The position numbers were made by a program, and so were the translations under genes. This document shows, one piece after another, positions 9,801 to 17,777 of a stretch of DNA of 64,000 nucleotides. Origin of the DNA: Dyadobacter sp. 676. GTDB taxonomy: Bacteria; Bacteroidota; Bacteroidia; Cytophagales; Spirosomataceae. Within the stretch, counting starts at the first letter, position 1; each line of letters begins with the position of its first letter. The stretch is taken from assembly GCF_040448675.1 (NCBI RefSeq), contig NZ_CP159289.1:930001-994000 (forward strand), read 5' to 3'. Below the pieces are notes generated by a model. The model ran no database searches and was not told the DNA's origin. It worked only from the letters and a program-made list of their open reading frames with translations.

Positions 9801-9902
9801 AACAACGACCGTTCGATCAATGGCATTACCTCGTACGGTATCGATTACCTGAGCTATCCCAAAGCGAAAACCGTCATTTTCTCGATCAACCTCGGCTTTT
9901 AA
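6813..9902 (+). CDS. SusC/RagA-family TonB-dependent outer-membrane transporter (inositol locus)
   Basis: 1029 residues. The signal peptide ends near HAVAAAE. It is followed by a carboxypeptidase-like beta-sandwich (about 55-135, GLPGVTVVISDANG), the conserved SEVVVVGYG motif near the TonB box (about 145-155), and a plug domain with GSTPLFVVDGMALD and ATAIYGARGANGVILITTKKG. The remainder is a 22-strand barrel ending in the aromatic-rich KAKTVIFSINLGF. It is paired with a SusD lipoprotein 10 bp downstream. The two LacI operators upstream, shared with the iol genes, suggest it imports inositol or an inositol-containing compound; the substrate is an inference. Confidence 0.92.
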   Translation: MRKTWTLSVRTGIIRNCLLQVTAVCGLHAVAAAEIPVPEGQPRKHVESGMNQLQKITLTGKVTTEGSSEGLPGVTVVISDANGNNKQGATTNESGAFSFANLQTGTRYNLEFSYIGFEKQSLKDFLLTEANANSIEIKLKESASNLSEVVVVGYGSTTKKDITGSIKSLKSAEFNQGIINSPEQLLQGKVSGVNITSATGEPGAKTSITVRGPGGVRTGSTPLFVVDGMALDNSGTGGDTNPLNFLNPQDIESIDVLKDASATAIYGARGANGVILITTKKGKSGQANVTYSGSLGISTVARPLDVLSGPDFLAEAAKLGATANDGKANTDWQKEIFRTAATHNHNISVGGGSEKMTYYASFGAQKQQGILKGSQQNRYTGRVNLSQKLFEDRVTLDMNLNATNTKNQRPNIQSVIGSALTINPTYAPYDADGQLAQYQDFTNPLFSLRQYKELLTTNRVLASISPSVKIIDGLVYKLNFGIDNSTATQDKQTLPSTVPLEPGRLENYGLRNTNKLIENYLTYTLNTKMHSLTALLGHSYQHIFIQSRNFSINKFPISDIEPIYNPGLGQDLSLVLNQPGGFATVNELQSFFGRASYGFKDRYLITATLRIDGSSKFGANNKYGSFPSFSLGWRVSEEPFMKSSPFSELKLRGGWGSTGNQEIPSKITLARFTSAVSGTTSYPLDGSAIYPAGTTSTRLANPNIQWEVSRQTDLGVDFGLFKGALSGEIDYFRKTSRKILLEVIPADPVQPAGTFWTNVPDMRIINQGVELDLNYRNALGNGLRYSVGGNITFIRNEVKNSPYSVIPSGSAQGSGLTSATINGYISNQPIGTFFLKEFIGFDEKGISKFRDVDGDGIITDKDRIAAGTALPTRMYNFNGNISFKGFELTANFNGVAGNKVYDNTANSNFYKLKLSKGVNVTPEAIAEPAESINNSAPVSTRYLKNGAYLRLNNLVLGYNLNTAKIGLNRWIQTARISVTGQNLMVWTKYNGYDPEVNNDRSINGITSYGIDYLSYPKAKTVIFSINLGF

Positions 9903-9912
9903 TTATTGACCC

Positions 9913-11604
9913 ATGAATAAGAAATTATCACTCATACTGGCCGCGGGTTTGCTGGCGTTCGGCAATGCCTGTACCGACCTGAAAGAAGAAGTGCTGGACG
10001 AAACGCTCAGTGCTAACCTTTCGCCGGAAGAAGCTGCGAACGGCCTGCTGGCGCCAACTTACGCATTGCTGCCGAACCTTTTCCAGCATACCACCTATTT
10101 CGCACTGCAGGAGATCTCGACGGACGAGGCAATCCTCCCCTACCGCGGCGGTACCGACTGGGGCGACAACGGTATTTACCTGGCTTTGCACGCGCATAAC
10201 ACCACCAGCACCGACCCGAATGTGAACAACACCTGGAACCAGCTGGTACAATCCATATCGCGTTGTATCACGGCCATTGAAGGATTGAAAACCTCGACAT
10301 CGGCCAACGCGGCGCTTTACACCGCGGAAGCGCGTGGAATGCGGGCCTATTACAATATGGTATTGCTCGATCTGTTCGGTATTGTGTTCGTTAAGGATGA
10401 ATCGTCCGCTACGTCAACCATTATCCGGGGCGATCAGGCTGTGAAATACATCGAAAGCGAGCTTCTGGCGGTGGAACCGGTGGTGCAGCCAAAGTCGGTA
10501 GTAGGCCCGGGCCGCCTGAACCAGGCCGCGGTCTGGAGTTTGCTGGCACGTCTCTACCTGAATGCGGCGGTTTACCGCAATATCTACGGCGCCACATTTG
10601 ATTTCAAGGCCGAAGACATGGACAAGGTGATTTCCTACGCCGATAAAGTGATCAATTCCGGCCAGGCGAAACTTTCTCCCGACTATTTCGCGATTTTCGG
10701 CAACAACAACCACACGAACGAGGAGCTGATTTTTGCCGTCGATCAAAGGGCCGAGCTGAATGGTCATAACCGGATGGCTTATTTTTCGATCTCCGGCGAC
10801 CAGTTCCCCCTCGCGGCATATCCGGCGGCAAACGGTACGGACGGTCCCGGTATCACCTCCGATTTTTACCAAACCTGGGTACAGGCATACGGCGCAGTCG
10901 ACCCCTCGCGTGATCCGCGTTTCTATCAGCAAAACATGTCGATTTACACCAATGCGGCCGACACTTGCGTAGCCGATGCCGATTATAAAATCAACCGCGG
11001 TATCCTGCGCGGCCAGCAATATGGGGCGTTGCGTGTCAACGGCGCGTTCCTGCGTTGTCCTGATGGCAGGCTCAAGGTGGGCAAACTCACTTATCTAACC
11101 CGTAACAAGCCCGACCTGCCGGTCAATTTCTCTGAGCTGATCGATTTCACAACCGCGGGAAGCAACTACAACACTGGCTACCGCGTCGAAAAATACGAGT
11201 TCAGCAGCCAGTCGAACACCGGCCGAAACAAGGGCGAAGCCGACATTGTGATCGTACGTCTCGCCGATCTGTACCTGATGCGTGCCGAAGCGAAACTACG
11301 CAAGAGCAACGATGCCGCCGGCGCATTGGCCGATGTGAATACGGTACGCGCGTCACGTACGAAGACAATGCCCCCTCCCGCACTGACAACCATGAACCTG
11401 GACCTGCTCTTCCGCGAGCGTGGTTTCGAGTTCTACTGGGAAATGCTCCGCCGCCCGGACATGATCCGTTTTGGCAAATATGAAGGGAAATGGACCGAAA
11501 AAACCAATTCGGATGTGAAGAAACGCCTCTTCCCCATCCCCCAAACGGCCATCGACGGCGCGTCGAACGAGCCGGGATATCTGAAACAGAATGACGGATA
11601 TTGA
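9913..11604 (+). CDS. SusD/RagB-family nutrient-binding lipoprotein (inositol locus)
   Basis: 563 residues with a lipoprotein signal MNKKLSLILAAGLLAFGNAC (lipobox FGNAC). SusD features include the N-terminal TPR-like helices (about residues 65-245) and the C-terminal family pattern where LADLYLMRAEAKLR is followed by FRERGFEFYWEMLRRPDMIRF and the final LFPIPQTAIDGASNEPGY. It caps the adjacent SusC barrel on the cell surface and captures the ligand. The gene follows susC by 10 bp and is closed by a strong hairpin. Confidence 0.92.
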   Translation: MNKKLSLILAAGLLAFGNACTDLKEEVLDETLSANLSPEEAANGLLAPTYALLPNLFQHTTYFALQEISTDEAILPYRGGTDWGDNGIYLALHAHNTTSTDPNVNNTWNQLVQSISRCITAIEGLKTSTSANAALYTAEARGMRAYYNMVLLDLFGIVFVKDESSATSTIIRGDQAVKYIESELLAVEPVVQPKSVVGPGRLNQAAVWSLLARLYLNAAVYRNIYGATFDFKAEDMDKVISYADKVINSGQAKLSPDYFAIFGNNNHTNEELIFAVDQRAELNGHNRMAYFSISGDQFPLAAYPAANGTDGPGITSDFYQTWVQAYGAVDPSRDPRFYQQNMSIYTNAADTCVADADYKINRGILRGQQYGALRVNGAFLRCPDGRLKVGKLTYLTRNKPDLPVNFSELIDFTTAGSNYNTGYRVEKYEFSSQSNTGRNKGEADIVIVRLADLYLMRAEAKLRKSNDAAGALADVNTVRASRTKTMPPPALTTMNLDLLFRERGFEFYWEMLRRPDMIRFGKYEGKWTEKTNSDVKKRLFPIPQTAIDGASNEPGYLKQNDGY

Positions 11605-11624
11605 TATTTGCCTCCCAAAAACTA

Positions 11625-11656
11625 AACGCCGGCCGGAGCAATTCCGACCGGCGTTT
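11625..11656 (+). terminator. Terminator after susD, possibly bidirectional
   Basis: A long stem AACGCCGGCCGG pairs with CCGACCGGCGTT (one mismatch) and is followed by TTCG and further T residues. The A-rich left flank (AAAAACTAAA) would supply a U-tract in the other direction for the convergent lacI gene, which ends at 11692. Confidence 0.75.
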
Positions 11657-11691
11657 TCGTTTCAGGTCCAATTCGCATCGGGGCCTGTTTC

Positions 11692-12723
11692 CTAAATCCG
11701 CAGCGACGACTCACGGATCACCAGCTCCGACGGAAGCACAATGCTTTCCGGCGAAAAATCGCCGGAACCGTTCAACTGATTGAGAAACAAACGGGAAGCC
11801 TCCATACCGATTTTCCGTCCCGGCCGGTGGACGGTCGTGAGCGACGGGAAAGTATAAGCGGAGATCGGGGAATTATCGAAACCCACCAACCCGATATCCT
11901 GCGGAATGCGCAGGCCCTTGTCTTTGGCAACGCGCATGGCGCCGATGGCTACCTGATCGTTCACGCCGAAGATCGCGTCGGGCGGGGAAGCCAGTTCGAG
12001 CAGGCGCTTGGTTGGCAGAATGGCGCTTTCGACGTTGAAGTTGGTATTGATGATCAGGTCCTCCCGAATCGGGATATGATACTTTTTGAGACAATTGACA
12101 TACCCCTTAAAACGCTGCTCGGAAACGGTGAGCCCGTTGGGACCTTTCAAATGCGCGATATTTTTATAACCAATCGATATCAAATGCTCCACAGCCGCAA
12201 AGGCACCATGGTAATCGTCCACGGTGGCACGGCTGGTTTCGAAATCCTCATATTCGCGATCGATAAAAATCAGCGGTGTTTTGCGTTGGATCACGTTTTC
12301 GAGATGCTCATAGTAGCCGGCGTCGTAAGTCTCTTGTGAAACCGACAGAAATATCCCTTCTGTGCGGTTGGAAAGCAGTTTGGAGAGGGACTCTTTTTCG
12401 AGCAGGTAGCTTTCGTTTGTCACGCAGATATTGAGCGTATAACCCATCGGCTGCAATACGGTATGCAGGCCCTCGATCACCGCGGTTTCGTAATAGTTGC
12501 TGATTGTCGGCACTACCACGCCCAGCGACGCGGTCTTTTTATTGAGCAGGCTCAGCGACACTTCGTTACGCTGGTAACCCACTTCTTTGGCATATTCCTG
12601 GATGTTTTTGCGGGTGTCTTCATTGATCGCCGGGTGGTCGTTCAGCGCCCGTGAAACAGTGGATGGAGAGCACCTGAAACGGCGCGCAATGTCTTTGATC
12701 GTAACAGGACGTGAAGAATTCAT
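11692..12723 (-). CDS. LacI-family transcriptional regulator of the inositol locus
   Basis: 343 residues. The N-terminal LacI helix-turn-helix is clear (residues 7-30, VTIKDIARRFRCSPSTVSRA, then the hinge helix NEVSLSLLNKK). A periplasmic-binding-protein-like effector domain follows (LGVVVPTISNYYETAVIEG, PLIFIDREYED, DAIFGVNDQVAIGAM, VGFDNSPISAYTFPSLTTV). It is divergent from iolB, and the 126 bp between them contain one CAAACGTTTG palindrome, with two more before susC. It is therefore the natural candidate to bind all three and respond to inositol or an early catabolite. Most described inositol operons use DeoR-type IolR or RpiR-type regulators, so a LacI-type regulator is noteworthy. Confidence 0.9.
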   Translation of the reverse strand: MNSSRPVTIKDIARRFRCSPSTVSRALNDHPAINEDTRKNIQEYAKEVGYQRNEVSLSLLNKKTASLGVVVPTISNYYETAVIEGLHTVLQPMGYTLNICVTNESYLLEKESLSKLLSNRTEGIFLSVSQETYDAGYYEHLENVIQRKTPLIFIDREYEDFETSRATVDDYHGAFAAVEHLISIGYKNIAHLKGPNGLTVSEQRFKGYVNCLKKYHIPIREDLIINTNFNVESAILPTKRLLELASPPDAIFGVNDQVAIGAMRVAKDKGLRIPQDIGLVGFDNSPISAYTFPSLTTVHRPGRKIGMEASRLFLNQLNGSGDFSPESIVLPSELVIRESSLRI

Positions 12724-12757
12724 AGGTTGGAATAGGACAATTAAATCTTTGAAATTT

Positions 12758-12772
12758 TTTCAAACGTTTGCA
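12758..12772. promoter_or_regulatory. LacI-type operator between lacI and iolB
   Basis: TTTCAAACGTTTGCA... here reads TTTCAAACGTTTGCA with core CAAACGTTTG at 12761-12770, identical in the 15-mer to both copies before susC. It lies 38 bp from the lacI start and 80 bp from the iolB start, so one site could control both directions. Confidence 0.75.
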
Positions 12773-12798
12773 TTCAATATTAACATATTTACATTTTG
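12767..12798 (+). promoter_or_regulatory. Candidate promoter of iolB operon overlapping the operator
   Basis: TTTG at 12767-12770, 19 bp and then TACATTTTG at 12790-12798 approximate the Bacteroidota -33/-7 pattern TTTG-N19-21-TAnnTTTG. If correct, the right half of the operator is the -33 box, and a bound regulator would directly block the sigma factor. Confidence 0.4.
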
Positions 12799-12849
12799 TG
12801 TTTAATTTATACAACACTATCATTGTGCAAATGTAATGGATTTACTACA

Positions 12850-13714
12850 ATGAGTGACCTGCTGATCAAGCCCCAAACACACGAGAAGACCTATCATTCC
12901 CTCACCGCCGGACAAGCCGGCTGGACATATCTGAACTTCGAAGCTAAAATACTGGAAGCAGGCGAACAAATCGTGGGAAATACCGGCGATTATGAATATT
13001 GCTTCGTATTACTGGGGGGGAAATTTCAAAGTAGAGGCCGCAGGACAGGTATGGGAAACAGGCAACGGCCGCAGGGACGTATTCAGTGGCATCGGACATG
13101 CGATGTACCTTTCTCGCCGGACACCCTTTGTATTGACGGCCCAATCTGCCGGCACAGACATTGCCATTTGCAAGGTCCTTTCCGACCAGGACTTCCCGCC
13201 CCGAATGAAGCGTCCCGAAGAAGCGGCCATCGAATACCGCGGAGGCGACAATGCCAACCGGCAGATCAACAGTCTGCTCGAACCGGGCTTTGGTTGCCAC
13301 AAGATCGTGTGCGTGGAAGTGTATACGCCTTCGGGCAACTGGAGCTCTTTCCCCGCGCACAAGCACGACGAGCGCAAGGTAGCCGAGGACGGCACTTTAC
13401 TCGAAGCGGATCTCGAAGAAATCTATTTTTACAAAATCGATAAACCGCAGGGCTACGCGATCCAGCAGGTTTACACGGAAGACCGTTCGCTGGATGAGAT
13501 TATACGTGTGAAAAACAACGAGGCTGTGCTCGTTCCGAGGGGTTACCACCCGGTAGTTGCCGGTCATGGCTACAATGTGTACTATCTCAATTTCCTCGCC
13601 GGAAGCGACCAGTCGCTCGCCAACACCTCCGATCCCGAGCATGAGTGGATCTACGGAACCTGGAAGGGGGCCGATCCGAGGTTGCCGATCGTCACAGCGG
13701 AAATGAATGGGTGA
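12850..13714 (+). pseudogene. iolB: 5-deoxy-glucuronate isomerase IolB, apparent +1 frameshift
   Basis: IolB converts 5-deoxy-glucuronate to 2-deoxy-5-ke-gluconate (DKG) in inositol breakdown. Frame one (from ATG 12850, MSDLLIKPQTHEKTYHSL) runs to YEYCFVLLGG and then breaks at a run of seven G (13014-13020). The second frame continues NFKVEAAGQVWETGNGRRDVF to ITAEMNG-like end at 13714 (VTAEMNG). Deleting one G joins them into 287 residues, close to the usual IolB length. The cupin metal-site region SSFPAHKHDE and the downstream VLVPRGYHPVVAGHGYNVYY are intact. It is the first gene of the iol operon, 80 bp from the operator. The rest of the pathway is intact, which argues that the break is a sequencing error or tolerated slippage rather than decay. 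Confidence 0.85.
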
Positions 13715-13716
13715 TA

Positions 13717-13863
13717 AGTACTTCGGCTTTTGGCAGTCGGCTTTCGGCTTCTGAGAGTTGGGTTACGTGAGTAATACTACAAAGAAATTATAACAAAAAA
13801 AGCCAAAGTTTAATCAAAACATAAAAACAGAAGCCGACGGCCGAAGCCGACAGCCGAAGTACT
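13717..13863. repeat. Long imperfect inverted repeat between iolB and iolC (family A)
   Basis: The left arm 13717-13752 and right arm 13829-13863 are reverse complements over about 35 bases with a few mismatches; both outer ends read AGTACTTCGGCT. Each arm is itself built from short units such as GTCGGCTTTCGGCTT. The 76-base spacer is AT-rich. The repeat fills nearly the whole 155 bp gap between iolB and iolC. A shorter relative occurs at 19391-19487. Confidence 0.7.
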
Positions 13864-13869
13864 AAATCG

Positions 13870-14877
13870 ATGTCCAAATACGACCTTCTTACCCTTGGCC
13901 GCTCGTCCATTGACCTCTATTCGGCCAACGTGGGTAGCCCTTTTGAAAAAATCGAGGCATTCAATGCATTTGTGGGCGGCTGCCCGCTCAACATCGCGAC
14001 CGGAAGCAGACGTCTGGGCCTGGAAACGGCCATTCTGACCGGGATCGGCAATGATCAGGTCGGGAATTTTATCAAACATTTCCTGGACAACGAGGGCATT
14101 GTTACCGAATGGGTGCCGACCATCGAAGGCACCCGCAGCTCGGCAGTCGTGCTGGGCATCGAGCCTCCCGACCGCTTTCCGCTGGTGTATTATCGTGAAA
14201 ACTGCGCGGATATCAACCTGAACATCGATCACGTATCCGCGATACCGTTCCACGAGTTCAAGGCAGCCGCATTCTCGGGTACGGCATTCAGCAAGGACCC
14301 CAGCCGGACGGCGATGTTTTACGCCCTCGAATTGGCAAAAAAGAATGGGGTTACCCGGCTTCTGGACATCGATTTCCGTGCCGACCAGTGGTTTGATCCA
14401 CGGGCATTCGGAATTACGATCCGGGCGGCGTTAGGCAGCTTCAATATCGTGGTCGGAACGGAGGAGGAAATCCTGGCCACATTCCTGACCGATAAGGAAC
14501 AGCTTTTGATCAAACACCAGCAGATATCCGCTCCGGAAATCCGGGGGAATATCGGGAATGCCATCAACGAAATTCTTGCTTCCGGCGTGGAAACACTGGT
14601 TGTGAAACGCGGCAAGGACGGCGCGTCGATTTTTCAACCGGGAAAAGAAGAGGTGAAAGTGCCCGGTTTCCCGGTGGAAGTCCTGAATGTGCTGGGGGCG
14701 GGCGACGCGTTTTGTGCGGGCTTCTCATTCGGGCTGCTGCGCGGCTGGGATTTATATAAAAGTGTAAGGATGGGCAATGCATGCGGGGCGATTATCGTCA
14801 CTCGCGAGGGTTGCGCCAATTTCATGCCCACCTACGACGAGGTGACGGCATTCGTTAAAGGATACGGAGGATTATAG
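13870..14877 (+). CDS. iolC: 5-dehydro-2-deoxygluconokinase IolC (PfkB family)
   Basis: 335 residues. The PfkB/ribokinase start MSKYDLLTLGRSSIDLYS, the first signature FVGGCPLNIATGSRRLG and the ATP/catalytic signature NVLGAGDAFCAGFSFGLLRG (about 273-292) are all present. IolC phosphorylates 2-deoxy-5-keto-gluconate, giving DKGP for the aldolase encoded downstream. It sits between iolB and iolA, with only 15 bp to iolA. Confidence 0.92.
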   Translation: MSKYDLLTLGRSSIDLYSANVGSPFEKIEAFNAFVGGCPLNIATGSRRLGLETAILTGIGNDQVGNFIKHFLDNEGIVTEWVPTIEGTRSSAVVLGIEPPDRFPLVYYRENCADINLNIDHVSAIPFHEFKAAAFSGTAFSKDPSRTAMFYALELAKKNGVTRLLDIDFRADQWFDPRAFGITIRAALGSFNIVVGTEEEILATFLTDKEQLLIKHQQISAPEIRGNIGNAINEILASGVETLVVKRGKDGASIFQPGKEEVKVPGFPVEVLNVLGAGDAFCAGFSFGLLRGWDLYKSVRMGNACGAIIVTREGCANFMPTYDEVTAFVKGYGGL

Positions 14878-14892
14878 ATTTTTTAAAATACA

Positions 14893-16359
14893 ATGGAAAA
14901 ATTACAGAATTACATCAACGGCCGCTGGGTCGACAGCCATTCCGGTCATTTTGCGGATGTGCTGAACCCGGCTACCCAGGAAGTGCTGGCGCAAGTGCCG
15001 TACGGCAATGCGCAGGACGTGGCCGATGCCGCCGCGGCTGCCCATGAAGGATTTCAGGAATGGAGAAGTACGCCGGTTTCGAAGCGCGTGCAATATTTGT
15101 TTAAACTGAAAACACTCCTCGAAGACAACGCCGACGACATTGCCAGAACGATTACGCTCGAATCGGGCAAGACGTTCGCCGAAGCGAAGGCTGAAATGGT
15201 GCGCGCGATCGAGAACGTGGAAAACGCCTGCGGAATGCCTACCCTGATCCAGGGCGAATTCTCCGAAGATATTGCCAAAGGCATCGACGAATATATGATC
15301 CGCCAGCCGCTGGGCGTTTGCGCGTGCATCGCGCCGTTCAACTTCCCGGGCATGATCACATTCTGGTTCCTCCCCTATGCCCTGGCATGTGGCAACAGCT
15401 ACATTATCAAGCCTTCGGAAAAGGTGCCCCTAACCATGACCAAAATCGTTGGTCTTATGGAGCAGCTCGACCTTCCGAAAGGCGTTTTGAATCTCGTGCA
15501 AGGTGCGCGTGAAACGGTAGACGCGATTCTCGAACATCCGGTAATCAAGGGGATCAGCTTTGTGGGCTCTTCCAATGTGGCGCGCTATGTGTACGCCAAA
15601 GGTTCGGCCAACGGCAAACGCGTACAGGCACAGGGCGGCGCCAAAAACCCGGTAATCGTGCTGCCCGACGCGGACATCGAAATGACTTCGCAAATCGTAA
15701 TCGACAGCGTTTATGGATGTGCCGGCCAGCGATGCCTGGCCGCATCGACGATCATCACGGTCGGCGAGCACAAGGACATCACCGAAAGTCTGGTTGAATC
15801 CGCCAAAAACCGCAAAACCGGCTTCGGGCTGGATTCGGACGTGCTGATGGGGCCTGTGATAACCTCCGAGAGCAAAAACCGCGTGCATAGCCTGATTGAC
15901 AAAGGCTTGCATGAAGGCGGCCGCTTACTCGTGGACGGTCGCAATGCGAGAATCGAAGGCTACGAAAACGGTAACTTCATTGCCCCAACCATTATAGAAG
16001 ACATTCCCCTGGATGGAGAGCTCGCAGCGACCGAAATTTTCGGGCCGGTATTAAGTTTGGTACATATTAATACCATCGATGAAGCCATCCGCTTTATCAA
16101 CTCCGGAAAATATGGGAATATGGCGTGCATTTTCACAAGCAGCGGCCTGAATGCCCGCCGCTTCCGCCATGAAGCCGAGGCCGGCAATATCGGCATCAAC
16201 ATCGGCGTGGCGGCGCCGGTGGCCCAGTTCCCGTTCTCGGGCTGGAAAGACAGTTTCTACGGCGACCTGCACGGCCAGGGCAAGCACGCGGTCGAGTTCT
16301 TCACCCAAACCAAGGTGGTAATCGAACGCTGGCTGAAAGAGTGGAACAGAAAATTCTAA
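14893..16359 (+). CDS. iolA: CoA-acylating (methyl)malonate-semialdehyde dehydrogenase
   Basis: 488 residues, the normal length for MmsA/IolA. It has the N-terminal [15 protein letters not shown], the NAD-binding region ([20 protein letters not shown]), the Glu-equivalent segment and the catalytic cysteine in [10 protein letters not shown] (Cys281). It converts malonate semialdehyde, the product of the aldolase step, to acetyl-CoA (and methylmalonate semialdehyde to propanoyl-CoA). The position 15 bp after iolC indicates a shared transcript. Confidence 0.92.
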   Translation: MEKLQNYINGRWVDSHSGHFADVLNPATQEVLAQVPYGNAQDVADAAAAAHEGFQEWRSTPVSKRVQYLFKLKTLLEDNADDIARTITLESGKTFAEAKAEMVRAIENVENACGMPTLIQGEFSEDIAKGIDEYMIRQPLGVCACIAPFNFPGMITFWFLPYALACGNSYIIKPSEKVPLTMTKIVGLMEQLDLPKGVLNLVQGARETVDAILEHPVIKGISFVGSSNVARYVYAKGSANGKRVQAQGGAKNPVIVLPDADIEMTSQIVIDSVYGCAGQRCLAASTIITVGEHKDITESLVESAKNRKTGFGLDSDVLMGPVITSESKNRVHSLIDKGLHEGGRLLVDGRNARIEGYENGNFIAPTIIEDIPLDGELAATEIFGPVLSLVHINTIDEAIRFINSGKYGNMACIFTSSGLNARRFRHEAEAGNIGINIGVAAPVAQFPFSGWKDSFYGDLHGQGKHAVEFFTQTKVVIERWLKEWNRKF

Positions 16360-16437
16360 AATCCAAATCTCCAATCAATTGCCGCCAAATTAAGTCGACG
16401 GCAAAAAATGAATGCAACTCGCTCGCAATTTCCGAAG

Positions 16438-17475
16438 ATGACAAAAAAACTTAAAACCGGTGTGATCGGACTGGGCCGCATTGGCCAGATTCACCTTAGC
16501 AACCTTGTACACCACATGCCCGACGCGGAAGTGATTATCGCTTCCGATCTGTCGCCTGCCGCGCATGCATTCGCTCAAAATCTGGGTGTTGCCCAGGTAA
16601 CCACCGATGCCTACGACGTGATCAACCACCCCGATGTGGAGGCGGTGATTATCTGTTCCCCGACGCCTTTTCACGTGCCATACACTGTGGCGGCGGCCCA
16701 AAAAGGGAAACATGTTTTTTGCGAAAAACCCCTGGATGTGACTTTGGAGGCGATCCAGGCAGCTGAAAAGGCGGTTTCCGACAACAATGTGAAGCTTATG
16801 CTTGGCTTCAACCGCCGCTTCGACGCCAACTTCAATAATGTAAGGCACCTCGTGGCGAACGGCAAGATAGGGGAACCTCACATTCTCCGCATAACCAGCC
16901 GCGACCCGGCGCCTCCGCCGGTAGAATACCTCAAAGTGTCGGGAGGGATTTTCCTCGACATGTCCATCCACGATTTCGACATGGCGCGTTACATTGTCGG
17001 TAGCGAGGTGAAAGAGGTGTTCGTAAAAGGCGATGCGCTTATTCATCCGGAGATTAAGGAATTCGGCGATATCGATACGGCTGTAATCGTTTTAACTTTC
17101 GAAAACGGCGCCATCGGTGTTATCGACAACAGCCGGAAGGCCGTGTACGGTTATGACCAGCGCCTGGAAATATTCGGGTCGAACGGTATGGCGAAAGCGG
17201 AAAACAATACCACCGACACCCTTATCCATTTCGACAGCAACGGCGGCCACAGTTCGCTTCCGCTGCACTTCTTTCTCGAAAGGTATGAAACCGCGTACCG
17301 CGTTTGCCTCAAGACGTTCATCGATTGCGTGCTGAAAGACACCCCTTCACCCGTTGACGCGCACGACGGCCTGATGGCAACCGCTATCGGCATCGCAGCC
17401 ATGAAGTCGCTGACCGAAGGACGGAGCGTGAAATTGGACGAGGTGCTGCATTATGCGGCGGCGGTTCAGGAATAG
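16438..17475 (+). CDS. iolG: Inositol 2-dehydrogenase IolG (Gfo/Idh/MocA family)
   Basis: 345 residues from ATG 16438 (MTKKLKTGVIGLGRIGQIHL); an ATG at 16408 would add 10 residues before the Rossmann fold. GLGRIGQ binds NAD, CEKPLDV is the family catalytic-lysine motif, and the C-terminal sheet domain contains GGIFLDMSIHDFDMARYIVG (conserved D-H). It oxidises myo-inositol to 2-keto-inositol, the first step of the pathway. It is cytosolic, with no Tat signal, unlike the Gfo/Idh protein at 39200-40540. Confidence 0.9.
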   Translation: MTKKLKTGVIGLGRIGQIHLSNLVHHMPDAEVIIASDLSPAAHAFAQNLGVAQVTTDAYDVINHPDVEAVIICSPTPFHVPYTVAAAQKGKHVFCEKPLDVTLEAIQAAEKAVSDNNVKLMLGFNRRFDANFNNVRHLVANGKIGEPHILRITSRDPAPPPVEYLKVSGGIFLDMSIHDFDMARYIVGSEVKEVFVKGDALIHPEIKEFGDIDTAVIVLTFENGAIGVIDNSRKAVYGYDQRLEIFGSNGMAKAENNTTDTLIHFDSNGGHSSLPLHFFLERYETAYRVCLKTFIDCVLKDTPSPVDAHDGLMATAIGIAAMKSLTEGRSVKLDEVLHYAAAVQE

Positions 17476-17487
17476 TCAAGAGTAGTC

Positions 17488-17693
17488 GGGATGGTCACAT
17501 TTAGTCAGGGATTGTTGTCTTTTGCTGCGGTTTTGGAGGTTCGGAAAAGTTGAGAAAAGGATTGAAGTGTCTTTCATTCTCAAAAATTGAATAAGTTTGG
17601 TCCCTGCGAAGCGCCATGCATAATAAACCTGACTATAATTATCATAAAACAGCCCCGGCAAACCCGCAATCCCTGACTAAATATGACCATACC
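17488..17693. repeat. Inverted repeat with GTCAGG units between iolG and transporter (family B)
   Basis: 17488-17514 and 17667-17693 are reverse complements over 27 bases with two mismatches, sharing the core TTTAGTCAGGGATTG. The right side continues as an exact tandem 10-mer, ACCTGACAAC at 17691-17700 and 17701-17710. The 302 bp between iolG and the symporter hold this repeat and a non-coding spacer; I see no gene. Confidence 0.7.
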
Positions 17694-17777
17694 TGACAAC
17701 ACCTGACAACCCCCAATCAATACCCGACCCGCATTACCGATTCTTGTCCGTTTTAACCAACTAACCCTTTCATAAGA

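Noticed and set aside
12796..13443. Earlier start for iolB at 12796
   Set aside because: It would add 18 residues unlike IolB and would place the start codon within the predicted -7 box; ATG 12850 fits the family.
13717..17710. Possible CRISPR array or attachment sites suggested by repeats
   Set aside because: The repeats are inverted pairs, not regularly spaced direct repeats with spacers, and no cas or integrase gene is present.
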